64,000 nt of DNA from Eutreptiella sp. 'Long Island Sound 2002' (lineage: Eukaryota > Euglenozoa > Euglenophyceae > Eutreptiales > Eutreptiaceae): the NCBI GenBank assembly GCA_964036045.1, contig OZ038383.1, positions 113,495,241 through 113,559,240 on the forward strand. Reading direction: 5' to 3'. Of the stretch, positions 13,820-25,960 are shown piece by piece. The first letter of the stretch is position 1. Each line of letters starts with the position of its first letter. The notes beneath the pieces were generated by a model. It was given only the letters and a program-made list of their open reading frames with translations. It did not search any database and had not been told where the DNA came from. The position numbers and the translations under genes are program-made.

Positions 13820-16800
13820 ACGAGCGCTGCATTGCTTTGTCGTCGGGCGCTGCATTGCTTTGTCGTCAGGCGCTGCATTGCTTTGTCGTCGGGCGCTGCA
13901 TTGCTTTGTCGTCGGGCTCTGCATTGCTTTGCGGTCGGGCGCTGCATTGCTTTGTCGTCGGGCGCTGCATTGCTTTGTCGTCGGGCTCTGCATTGCTTTG
14001 CCGTCAGGCGCTGCATTGCTTTGTCGTCAGGCGCTGCATTGCTTTGTCGTCGGGCGCTGCATTGCTTTGTCGTCGGGCTCTGCATTGCTTTGCCGTCGGG
14101 CGCTGCATTGCTTTGTCGTCGGGCGCTGCATTGCTTTGTCGTCGGGCTCTGCATTGCTTTGCCGTCGGGCGCTGCGTTGCTTTGTCGTCGGGCGCTGCAT
14201 TGCTTTGTCGTTGGGCTCTGCATTGCTTTGCCGTCGGGCGCTGCATTGCTTTGTCGTCGGGCGCTGCATTGTTTTGTCGTCGGGCTCTGCATTGCTTTGC
14301 CGTCGGGCTCTGCATTGCTTTGTCGTCGGGCGCTGCATTGCTTTGTCGTCAGGCGCTGCATTGCTTTGTCGTCGGGCGCTGCATTGCTTTGTCGTCGGGC
14401 GCTGTATTGCTTTGTCGTCGGGCTCTGCATTGCTTTGCCGTCGGGCGCTGCATTGCTTTGTTGTCGGGCGCTGCATCGCTTTGTCGTCGGGCTCTGCATT
14501 GCTTTGCCGTCAGGCTCTGCATTGCTTTGGCGTCGGGCCCTACATTGCTTTGCCGTCGGGCGCTGCATTGCTTTGTCGTCGGGCGCTGCATTGCTTTGTC
14601 GTCGGGCTCTGCATTGCTTTGCTGTCGGGCGCTGCATTGCTTTGTCGTCGGGCGCTGCATTGCTTTGTCGTCGGGGGCTGCATTGCTTTGTCGTCGGGCT
14701 CTGCATTGCTTTGTCGTCGGGCCCTGCATTGCGTTGCCGTCAGGCGCTGCATTGCTTTGTCGTCGGGTGCTGCATTGCTTTGTCGTCGGGCGCTGCATTC
14801 CTTTGTCGTCGGGCTCTGCATTGCTTTGCTGTCGGGCGCTGCATTGCTTTGTCGTCGGGCGCAGCATTGCTTTGTCGTCGGGTTCTGCATTGCTTTGTTG
14901 TCGGGCGCTGCATTGCTTTGTCGTCGGGCGCTGCATTGCTTTGTCGTCGGGCGCTGCATTGCTTTGTCGTCGGGCGCTGCATTGCTTTGTCGTCGGGCGC
15001 TGCATTGCTTTGTCGTGGGATTCTGCATTGCTTTGTCGTCGGGCCCTGCATTGCTTTGCCGTCGGGCGCTGCATTCCTTTGTCGTTCGGCGCTGCATTGC
15101 TTTGTCGCCGGGCGCTGCATTGCTTTGTCGTCGGGCGCTGCATTGCTTTGTCGTCAGGCGCTGCATTGCTTTGCCTTCCGGCTCTGCATTGCTTTGCCAT
15201 CGGGCGCTGCATTGGTTTGTCGTCGGGCGCTGCATTGCTTTGTCGTCGGGCTCTGCATTGCTTTGCCGTCGGGCGCTGCATTGCTTTGTCGTCGGGCGCT
15301 GCATTGCTTTGTCGTCGGGCTCTGTATTGCTTTGCCGTCAGGCGCTGCATTGCTTTGTCGTCGGGCGCTGCATTGCTTTGTCGTCAGGCGCTGCATTGCT
15401 TTGTCGTCGGGCGCTGCATTGCTTTGTCGTCGGGCTCTGCATTGCTTTGCGGTCGGGCGCTGCATTGCTTTGTCGTCGGGCGCTGCATTGCTTTGTCGTC
15501 GGGCTCTGCATTGCTTTGCCGTCAGGCGCTGCATTGCTTTGTCGTCAGGCGCTGCATTGCTTTGTCGTCGGGCGCTGCATTGCTTTGTCGTCGGGCTCTG
15601 CATTGCTTTGCCGTCGGGCGCTGCATTGCTTTGTCGTCGGGCGCTGCATTGCTTTGTCGTCGGGCTCTGCATTGCTTTGCCGTCGGGCGCTGCGTTGCTT
15701 TGTCGTCGGGCGCTGCATTGCTTTGTCGTTGGGCTCTGCATTGCTTTGCCGTCGGGCGCTGCATTGCTTTGTCGTCGGGCGCTGCATTGTTTTGTCGTCG
15801 GGCTCTGCATTGCTTTGCCGTCGGGCTCTGCATTGCTTTGTCGTCGGGCGCTGCACTGCTTTGTCGTCAGGCGCTGCATTGCTTTGTCGTCGGGCGCTGC
15901 ATTGCTTTGTCGTCGGGCGCTGCATTGCTTTGTCGTCGGGCTCTGCATTGCTTTGCCGTCGGGCGCTGCATTGCTTTGTCGTCGGGCGCTGCATCGCTTT
16001 GTCGTCGGGCTCTGCATTGCTTTGCCGTCAGGCTCTGCATTGCTTTGTCGTCGGGCCCTACATTGCTTTGCCGTCGGGCGCTGCATTGCTTTGTCGTCGG
16101 GCGCTGCATTGCTTTGTCGTCGGGCTCTGCATTGCTTTGCTGTCGGGCGCTGCATTGCTTTGTCGTCGGGCGCTGCATTGCTTTGTCGTCGGGGGCTGCA
16201 TTGCTTTGTCGTCGGGCTCTGCATTGCTTTGTCGTCGGGCCCTGCATTGCGTTGCCGTCAGGCGCTGCATTGCTTTGTCGTCGGGTGCTGCATTGCTTTG
16301 TCGTCGGGCGCTGCATTCCTTTGTCGTCGGGCTCTGCATTGCTTTGCTGTCGGGCGCTGCATTGCTTTGTCGTCGGGCGCAGCATTGCTTTGTCGTCGGG
16401 TTCTGCATTGCTTTGTTGTCGGGCGCTGCATTGCTTTGTCGTCGGGCGCTGCATTGCTTTGTCGTCGGGCGCTGCATTGCTTTGTCGTCGGGCGCTGCAT
16501 TGCTTTGTCGTCGGGCGCTGCATTGCTTTGTCGTGGGATTCTGCATTGCTTTGTCGTCGGGCCCTGCATTGCTTTGCCGTCGGGCGCTGCATTCCTTTGT
16601 CGTTCGGCGCTGCAGTGCTTTGTCGCCGGGCGCTGCATTGCTTTGTCGTCGGGCGCTGCATTGCTTTGTCGTCAGGCGCTGCATTGCTTTGCCTTCCGGC
16701 TCTGCATTGCTTTGCCATTGGGCGCTGCATTGGTTTGTCGTCGGGCGCTGCATTGCTTTGTCGTCGGGCTCTGCATTGCTTTGCCGTCGGGCGCTGCATT

Positions 16801-16860
16801 GCTTTGTCGTCGGGCGCTGCATTGCTTTGTCGTCGGGCTCTGTATTGCTTTGCCGTCAGG
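13820..16860 (+). repeat. 1,518-bp tandem duplication (66 units)
   Basis: Two consecutive blocks of 1,518 bp (22 trimers of 69 bp) carry the same succession of variants, for example GGGCCCTACA at 14,535 and 16,053 and the TCGTGGGATTC unit in both. A few single-base differences separate them. The right end continues briefly into a third partial copy after about 16,860. Edges are approximate. Confidence 0.85.
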
Positions 16861-17876
16861 CGCTGCATTGCTTTGTCGTCGGGCGCTGCATTGCTTTGTC
16901 GTCAGGCGCTGCATTGCTTTGTCGTCGGGCTCTGCATTGCTTTGCCGTCGGGCGCTGCATTGCTTTGTCGTCGGGCGCTGCATTGCTTTGTCGTCGGGGT
17001 GTGCATTGCTTTGCCGTCGGGCGCTGCGTTGCTTTGTCGTCGGGCGCTGCATTGCTTTGTCGTTGGGCTCTGCATTGCTTTGCCGTCGGGCGCTGCATTG
17101 CTTTGTCGTCGGGCGCTGCATTGCTTTGTCGTCGGGCGCTGCATTGCTTTGTCGTCGGGCGCTGCATTGCTTTGTCGTCGGGCGCTGCATTGCTTTGTTG
17201 TCGGGCTCTGCATTGCCTTGCCGTCGGGCGCTGCATTGCTTTGTCGTCGGGCGCTGCATTGCTTTGTCGTCGGGGGCTGCATTGCTTTGTCGTCGGGCTC
17301 TGCATTGCTTTGTCGTCGGGCACTGCATTGCTTTGCCGTCGGGCGCTGCATTGCTTTGTCGTCGGGTGCTGCATTGCTTTGTCGTCGGGCGCTGCATTCC
17401 TTTGTCATCGGGCTCTGCATTGCTTTGCTGTCGGGCGCTGCATTGCTTTGTCGTCGGGCGCTGCATTGCTTTGTCGTCGGGCTCTGCATTGCTTTGTTGT
17501 CGGGCGCTGCATTGCTTTGTCGTCGGGCGCTGCATTGCTTTGTCGTCGGGGGCTGCATTGCTTTGTCGTCGGGCTCTGCATTGCTTTGTCGTCGGGCCCT
17601 GCATTGCTTTGCCGTCGGGCGCTGCATTGCTCCGTCGTCGGGTGCTGCATTGCTTGGTCGTCGGGCGCTGCATTCCTTTGTCGTCGGGCTCTGCATTGCT
17701 TTGCTGTCGGGCGCTGCATTGCTTTGTCGTCGGGCGCTGCATTGCTTTGTCGTCGGGCTCCGCATTGCTTTGTTGTCGGGCGCTGCATTGCTTTGTCGTC
17801 GGGCGCTGCATTGTTTTGTCGTCGGGCTCTGCATTGCTTTGCCGTCGGGCGCTGCATTGCTTTGTCATCGGGCGCT

Positions 17877-20722
17877 GCATTGTCGTCGGGCGCTGCATTG
17901 CTTTGTCGTCGGGCGCTGCATTGCTTTGTCGTCGGGCGCTGCATTGCTTTGTCGTCGGGCGCTGCATTGCTTTGTCGTCGGGCACTGCATTGCTTTGTCG
18001 TCGGGCGCTGCATTGCTTTGTCGTCGGGCGCTGCATTGCTTTGTCGTCGGGGGCTGCATTGCTTTGTCGTCGGGCTCTGCATTGCTTTGTCGTCGGGCCC
18101 TGCATTGCTTTGCCGTCGGGCGCTGCATTCTTTTGTTTTTCGGCGCTGCATTGCTTTGTCGTCCGGCGCTGCATTGCTTTGTCGTCGGGCTCTGCATTGC
18201 TTTGCCGTTGGGCGCTGCATTGCTTTGTCGTCGGGCGCTGCATTGCTTTGCCGTCGGGCGCTGCATTGCTTTGTCCTCAGGCGCTGCATTGCTTTGTCGT
18301 CGGGCTTTGCATTGCTTTGCCGTCGGGCTCTGCATTGCTTTGCCGTCGCGCGCTGCATTGCTTTGTCGCCGGGCTCTGCATTGCTTTGCCGTCGGGCACT
18401 GCATTGCTTTGTCGTCGGGCGCTGCATTGCTTTGTCGTCGGGCGCTGCATTGCTTTGCCTTCGGGCACTGCTTTGCTTTGTGGTCGGGCTTTGCATTGCT
18501 TTGCAGTCGGGCTCTGCATTGCTTTGCCGTCGCGGGCTGCATTGCTTTGTCGTCGAGTGCTGCATTGCTTTGTCGTCGGGCTCTGCATTGCTTTGCCGTC
18601 GGTCGCTGCATTGCTTTGTCGTCAGGCGCTGCATTGCTTTGTCGTCGGGCTCTGCATTGCTTTGTCGTCAGGCGCTGCATTGCTTTGTCGTCGGGCCCTG
18701 CATTGCTTTGTCGTCAGGCTCTGCATTGCTTTGCCATCGGGCGCTGCATTGCTTTGTCGTCAGGCGCTGCATTGCTTTGTCGTCGGGCTCTGCATTGCTT
18801 TGCCGTCGGGCGCTGCATTGCTTTGTCGTCGGGCGCTGCATTGCTTTGTCGTCGAGCGCTGCATTGCTTTGTCGTCGGGCGCTGCATTGCTCTGTCGTCG
18901 AGCTCTGCATTGCTTTGCCGTCGGGCGCTGCATTGCTTTGTCGTCAGGCGCTGCATTGCTTTGTTGTCGGGCTCTGCATTGCTTTGTCGTCGGGCGCTGC
19001 ATTGCTTTGTCGTCGAGCTCTGCATTGCTTTGTCGTCGGGCGCTGCATTCCTTTGTCGTCAGGCGCTGCATTGCTTTGTCGTCGGGCTCCGCATTGCTTT
19101 GTCGTCGGGCTCTGCATTGCTTTGCCATCGGGCGCTGCATTGCTTTGTCGTCGGGCGCTGCATTGCTTTGTCGTCGGGGTCTGCATTGCTTTGCCGTCGG
19201 GCGCTGCATTGCTTTGTCGTCGGGCGCTGCATTGTTTTGTCGTCGAGCGCTACATTGCTTTGTCGTCGGGCGCTGCATTGCTTTGTCGTCGGGCTCTGCA
19301 TTGCTTTGCCGTCAGGCGTTGCATTGCTTTGTTGTCGGGCGATGCATTGCTTTGTCGTCGGGCGCTGCATTGCTTTGTCGTCGGGCTCTGCATTGCTTTG
19401 CCGTCGGGCGCTGCATTGCTTTGTCGTCGGGCTTTGCATTGCTTTGCTGTCGGGCTCTGCGTTGCTTTGCCGTCGGGCGCTGCATTGCTTTGTCGTCGGG
19501 CGCTGCATTGCTTTGTCGTTGGGCTCTGCATTGCTTTGCCGTCGGGCGCTGCATTGCGTTGTTGTCGGGCGCTGCATTGTTTTGTCGTCGCGCTCTGCAT
19601 TGCTTTGCCGTCGGGCACTGCATTGCTTTGTCGTCGGGCGCTGCATTGCTTTGTCGTCGGGCGCTGCATTGCTTTGTCGTCGGGCGCTGCATTGCTTTGT
19701 TGTCGGGCGCTGCATTGCTTTGTCGTCGGGCTCTGCATTGCTTTGCTGTCAGGCGCTGCATTGCTTTGTTGTCGGGCGCTGCATTGCTTTGTCGTCGGGC
19801 GCTGCATTGCTTTGTCGTCGGGCGCTGCATTGCTTTGTCGTCGGGCTCTGCATTGCTTTGTCGTCGGGCGCTGCATTGCTTTGTCGGCGGGCGCTGCATT
19901 GTTTTGTCGTCGGGGGCTGCATTGCTTTGTCGTCGGGCTCTGCATTGCTTTGTCGTCGGGCCCTGCATTGCTTTGCCGTCGGGCGCTGCATTGCTTTGTC
20001 GTCGGGCGCTGCATTGCTTTGTCGTCGGGCGCTGCATTCCTTTGTCGTCGGGCTCTGTATTGCTTTGCTGTCGGGCGCTGCATTGCTTTGTCGTCGGGCG
20101 CTGCATTGCTTTGTTGTCGGGCTCTGCATTGCTTTGTTGTCGGGCGCTGCATTGCTTTGTCGTCGGGCGCTGCATTGCTTTGTCGTCGGACTCTGCATTG
20201 CTTTGCCGTCGGGCGCTGCCTTGCTTTGTCGTCGGGCGCTGCATTGCTTTGTCGTCGGGCTTTGCATTGCTTTGCCGTCGGGCTCTGCATTGCTTTGCCG
20301 TCGGGCGCTGCGTTGCTTTGTCGTCAGGCGCTGCATTGCTTTGTCGTTGGGCTCTGCATTGCTTTGCTGTCGGGCGCTGCATTGCTTTGTCGTCGGGCGC
20401 TGCATTGCTTTGCCGTCGGGCGCTGCATTGCTTTGTCGTCTGGCGCTGCATTGCTTTGTCGTCGGGCGCTGCATTGCTTTGTCGTCGGGCGCTGCATTGC
20501 TTTGTCGTCGGGCGCTGCATTGCTTTGTCGTCGGGCTCTGCATTGCTTTGCCGTCGGGCGCTGCATTGCTTTGTCCTCGGGCGCTGCATTGCTTTGTCGT
20601 CGGGGGCTGCATTGCTTTGTCGTCGGGCTCTGCATTGCTTAATTCTCGGGCCCTGCATTGCTTTGCCGTCGGGCGCTGCATTGCTTTGTCGTCGGGCGCT
20701 GCATTGCTTTGTCGACTGACGC
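17877..20722 (+). repeat. Segmental duplication inside the 23-bp array, copy 2
   Basis: Partner of the block at about 3,156-5,840, sharing four rare markers in order at offsets of 14,721 then 14,882 bp. The GTCGACTGACG marker at 20,711 recurs at 22,068 (as GTCCACTGACG, offset 1,357 bp = 59 units) and 25,978 (3,910 bp further, 170 units). The same block therefore seems to have been copied more than once. A one-off TTAATTCTCGGG variant at about 20,640 matches TCTCGGGCCC at 22,001, again offset 1,357 bp. Confidence 0.75.
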
Positions 20723-23700
20723 TGCATTCCTTTGTCGTCGGGCTCTGCATTGCTTTGCTGTCGGGCGCTGCATTGCTTTGCCGTCGGGCGCTGCATTGCT
20801 TTGTTGTCGGGCTCTGCATTGCTTTGTTGTCGGGCGCTGCATTGCTTTGTCGTCGGGCGCTGCATTGCTTTGTCGTCGGACTCTGCATTGCTTTGCCGTC
20901 GGGCGCTGCATTGCTTTGTCGTGGGGCGCTGCATTGCTTTGTCGTCGGGCTCTGCATTGCTTTGCCGTCGGGCGCTGCATTGCTTTGTCGTCGGGCGCTG
21001 CATTGCTTTGTCGTCAGGCTCCGCATTGCTTTGTCGTCGGGCGCTGCATTGCTTTGTCGTCGGGCTCTGCATTGCTTTGCCGTCGGGCGCTGCATTGCTT
21101 TGTCGTCAGGCGCTGCATTGCTTCGTCGTCGGGCTCTGCATTGCTTTGCCATCGGGCGCTGCATTGCTTTGTCGTCGGGCGCTGCATTGCTTTGTCGTCG
21201 GGCTCTGCATTGCTTTGCCGTCGGGCTCTGCATTGCTTTGTCGTCGGGCGCTGCATTGCTTTGTCGTCGAGCGCTGCATTGCTTTGTCGTCGGGCGCTGC
21301 ATTGCTTTGTCGTCGGGCTCTGCATTGCTTTGCCGTCGGGCGCTGCATTGCTTTGTCGTCAGGCGCTGCATTGCTTTGTCGTCGGGCTCTGCATTGCTTT
21401 GCCGTCGGGCGCTGCATTGCTTTGTCGTCGGGCGCTGCATTGCTTTGTCGTCGGGCTCTGCATTGCTTTGTCGTCGGGCTCTGCATTGCTTTGTTGTCGG
21501 GCGCTGCATTGCTTTGTCGTCGGGCGCTGCATTGCTTCGTCGTCGGACTCTGCATTGCTTTGCCGTCGGGCGCTGCCTTGCTTTGTCGTCGGGCGCTGCA
21601 TTGCTTTGTCGTCGGGCTTTGCATTGCTTTGCCGTCGGGCTCTGCATTGCTTTGCCGTCGGGCGCTGCGTTGCTTTGTCGTCAGGCGCTGCATTGCTTTG
21701 TCGTTGGGCTCTGCATTGCTTTGCTGTCGGGCGCTGCATTGCTTTGTCGTCGGGCGCTGCATTGCTTTGCCGTCGGGCGCTGCATTGCTTTGTCGTCTGG
21801 CGCTGCATTGCTTTGTCGTCGGGCGCTGCATTGCTTTGTCGTCGGGCGCTGCATTGCTTTGTCGTCGGGCGCTGCATTGCTTTGTCGTCGGGCTCTGCAT
21901 TGCTTTGCCGTCGGGCGCTGCATTGCTTTGTCCTCGGGCGCTGCATTGCTTTGTCGTCGGGGGCTGCATTGCTTTGTCGTCGGGCTCTGCATTGCTTTGT
22001 TCTCGGGCCCTGCATTGCTTTGCCGTCGGGCGCTGCATTGCTTTGTCGTCGGGCGCTGCATTGCTTTGTCCACTGACGCTGCATTCCTTTGTCGTCGGGC
22101 TCTGCATTGCTTTGCTGTCGGGCGCTGCATTGCTTTGTCTTTGGGCGCTGCATTGCTTTGTCGTCAGGCTCTGCATTGCTTTGTTGTCGGGCGCTGCATT
22201 GCTTTGTCGTCGGGCGCTGCATTGCTTTGTCGTCGGACTCTGCATTGCTTTGCCGTCGGGCGCTGCATTGCTTTGTCGTGGGGCGCTGCATTGCTTTGTC
22301 GTCGGGCTCTGCATTGCTTTGCCGTCGGGCGCTGTATTGCTTTGTCGTCGGGCGCTGCATTGCTTTGTCGTCAGGCTGCGCATTGATTTGTCGTCGGGCG
22401 CTGCATTGCTATGTCGTCGGGCTCTGCATTGCTTTGCCGTCGGGCGCTGCATTGCTTTGTCGTCAGGCGCTGCATTGCTTTGTCGTCGGGCTCTGCATTG
22501 CTTTGCCATCGGGCGCTGCATTGCTTTGTCGTCGGGCGCTGCATTGCTTTGTCGTCGGGCTCTGCATTGCTTTGCCGTCGGGCGCTGCATTGCTTTGTCG
22601 TCAGGCGCTGCATTGCTTTGTCGTCGGGCGCTGCATTGCTTTGTCGTCGAGCGCTGCATTGCTTTGTCGTCGGGCGCTGCATTGCTTTGTCGTCGAGCGC
22701 TGCATTGCTTTGTCGTCGGGCGCTGCATTGCTTTGTCGTCGGGCTCTGCATTGCTTTGCCGTCGGGCGCTGCATTGCTTTGTCGTCAGGCGCTGCATTGC
22801 TTTGTCGTCGGGCTCTGCATTGCTTTGCCGTCGGGCGCTGCATTGCTTTGTCGTCGGGCGCTGCATTGCTTTGTCGTCGGGCTCTGCATTGCTTTGTCGT
22901 CGGGCTCTGCATTGCTTTGTCGTCGGGCGCTGCATTGCTTTGTCGTCGGGCGCTGCATTGCTTTGTCGTCGGGCGCTGCATTGCTTTGCCGTCGGGCGCT
23001 GCATTGCTTTGTCGTCGGGCTCTGCATTGCTTTGCCGTCGGGCGCTGCATTGCTTTGTCGTCGGGCGCTGCATTGCTTTGTCGTTGGGCTCCGCATTGCT
23101 TTGCTGTCGGGCGCTGCATTGCTTTGCCGTCGGGCGCTGCATTGCTTTGTCGTCGGGCGCTGCATTGCTTTGTCGTCGGGCTCCGCATTGCTTTGTCGTC
23201 GGGCCCTGCATTGCTTTGCCGTCAGGCGCTGCATTGCTTTGTCGTCGGGCGCTGCATTGCTTTGTCATCGGGCGCTGCATTCCTTTGTCGTCGGGCTCTC
23301 AATTGCTTTGCTGTCGGGCGCTGCATTGCTTTGTCGTCGGGCGCTGCATTGCTTTGTCGTCGGGCTCTGCATTGCTTTGTTGTCGGGCGCTGCATTGCTT
23401 TGTCGTAGGGCGCTGCATTGCTTTGTCGTCGGACTCTGCATTGCTTTGCCGTCGGGCGCTGCATTGCTTTGTCGTCGGGCGCTGCATTGCTTTGTCGTCG
23501 GGCTCTGCATTGCTTTGCCGTCGGGCGCTGCATTGCTTTGTCGTCGGGCGCTGCATTGCTTTGTCGTCGGGCTCTGCATTGCTTTGTCGTCGGGCGCTGC
23601 ATTGCTTTGTCGTCGGGCTCTGCATTGCTTTGCCGTCGGGCGCTGCATTGCTTTGTCGTCGGGCGCTGCATTGCTTTGTCGTCGGGCTCTGCATTGCTTT

Positions 23701-23859
23701 GCCGTCGGGCGCTGCATTGCTCTGTCGTCGGGCGCTGCATTTCTTTGTTGTCGGGCTCTGCATTGCTTTGCCGTCGGGCGCTGCATTGCTTTGTCGTCAG
23801 GCGCTGCATTGCTTTGTCGTCGGGCGCTGCATTGCTTTGCCGTCGGGCGCTGAATTGCT

Positions 23860-25960
23860 TTGTCGTCGGGCTCTGCATTGCTTTGCCGTCGGGCGCTGCA
23901 TTGCTTTGTCGTCAGGCGCTGCATTGCTTTGTCGTCGGGCTCTGCATTGCTTTGCCATCAGGCGCTGCATTGCTTTGTCGTCGGGCACTGCATTGCTTTG
24001 TCGTCGGGCTCTGCATTGCTTTGCCGTCGGGCGCTGCATTGCTTTGTCGTCAGGCGCTGCATTGCTTTGTCGTCGGGCTCTGCATTGCTTTGCTATCGGG
24101 CGCTGCATTGCTTTGTTGTCGGGCGCTCCATTGCTTTGTCGTCGGTCGCTGCATTGCTTTGTCGTTGGGCGCTGCATTGCTTTGTCGTCGGGGGCTGCAT
24201 TGCTTTGTTGTCGGGCTCTGCATTGCTTTGCCGTCAGGCGCTGCATTGCTTTGTCGTCAGGCGCTGCATTGCTTTGTCGTCGGGCTCTGCATTGCTTTGC
24301 CGTCGGGCGCTGCATTGCTTTGCCGTCGGGCGCTGCATTGCTTTGTCGTCGGGCGCTGCATTGCTTTGTTGTCGGGCTCTGCATTGCTTTGCCGTCGGGC
24401 GCTGCATTGCTTTGCCGTCGGGCTTTGCATTGCTTTGCCGTCGGGCTCTGCATTGCTTTGCCGTCGGGCGCTGCGTTGCTTTGTCGTCGGGCGCTGCATT
24501 GCTTTGTCGTCGGGCGCTGCATTGCTTTGTCGTCAGGCTCTGCATTGCTTTGTCGTCGGGCGCTGCATTGTTTCGTCGTCGGGCTCTGCATTGCTTTGCC
24601 TACGGGCGCTGCATTGCTTTGTCGTCGGGCGCTGCATTGCTTTGTCGTCGGGCGCTGCATTGCTTTGTCGTCAGGCTCTGCATTGCTTTGTCGTCGGGCC
24701 CTACATTGCTTTGCCGTCTGGCGCTGCATTGCTTTGTCGTCGGGCGCTGCATTGCTTTGTCGTCGGGCTCTGCATTGCTTTGTTGTCGGGCGCTGCATTG
24801 CTTTGTCCTCGGGCGCTGCATTGCTTTGTCGTCGGGGGCTGCATTGCTTTGTCGTCGGGCTCTGCATTGCTTTGTCGTCAGGCCCTGCATTGCTTTGCCG
24901 TCGGGCGCTGAATTGCTTTGTCGTCGGGCTCTGCATTGCTTTGCCGTCGGGCGCTGCATTGCTTTGTCGTCAGGCGCTGCATTGCTTTGTCGTCGGGCTC
25001 TGCATTGCTTTGCCATCAGGCGCTGCATTGCTTTGTCGTCGGGCACTGCATTGCTTTGTCGTCGGGCTCTGCATTGCTTTGCCGTCGGGCGCTGCATTGC
25101 TTTGTCGTCAGGCGCTGCATTGCTTTGTCGTCGGGCTCTGCATTGCTTTGCTATCGGGCGCTGCATTGCTTTGTTGTCGGGCGCTCCATTGCTTTGTCGT
25201 CGGTCGCTGCATTGCTTTGTCGTTGGGCGCTGCATTGCTTTGTCGTCGGGGGCTGCATTGCTTTGTTGTCAGGCTCTGCATTGCTTTGCCGTCAGGCGCT
25301 GCATTGCTTTGTCGTCAGGCGCTGCATTGCTTTGTCGTCGGGCTCTGCATTGCTTTGCCGTCGGGCGCTGCATTGCTTTGCCGTCGGGCGCTGCATTGCT
25401 TTGTCGTCGGGCGCTGCATTGCTTTGTTGTCGGGCTCTGCATTGCTTTGCCGTCGGGCGCTGCATTGCTTTGCCGTCGGGCTTTGCATTGCTTTGCCGTC
25501 GGGCTCTGCATTGCTTTGCCGTCGGGCGCTGCGTTGCTTTGTCGTCGGGCGCTGCATTGCTTTGTCGTCGGGCGCTGCATTGCTTTGTCGTCGGGCGCTG
25601 CATTGTTTCGTCGTCGGGCTCTGCATTGCTTTGCCTACGGGCGCTGCATTGCTTTGTCGTCGGGCGCTGCATTGCTTTGTCGTCGGGCGCTGCATTGCTT
25701 TGTCGTCAGGCTCTGCATTGCTTTGTCGTCGGGCCCTACATTGCTTTGCCGTCTGGCGCTGCATTGCTTTGTCGTCGGGCGCTGCATTGCTTTGTCGTCG
25801 GGCTCTGCATTGCTTTGTTGTCGGGCGCTGCATTGCTTTGTCCTCGGGCGCTGCATTGCTTTGTCGTCGGGGGCTGCATTGCTTTGTCGTCGGGCTCTGC
25901 ATTGCTTTGTCGTCGGGCCCTGCATTGCTTTGCCGTCGGGCGCTGCATTGCTTTGTCGTC
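23860..25960 (+). repeat. 1,058-bp tandem duplication (46 units), one unit shorter distally
   Basis: Two neighbouring blocks match unit for unit. TGCTATCGGG at 24,091 recurs at 25,149 (offset 1,058 = 46 units). Further right, TACGGGCG at 24,601 recurs at 25,636 (offset 1,035 = 45 units). One unit was therefore gained or lost after duplication. Edges are approximate. Confidence 0.8.

Noticed and set aside
4700-20719. A 5,339-codon open frame and dozens of others on both strands in 1-31,146
   Set aside because: They follow from a stop-free 23-bp unit. All frames are open, starts are random variants or the recurrent minus-strand ATG, and 18- and 24-bp units shift frame without consequence.
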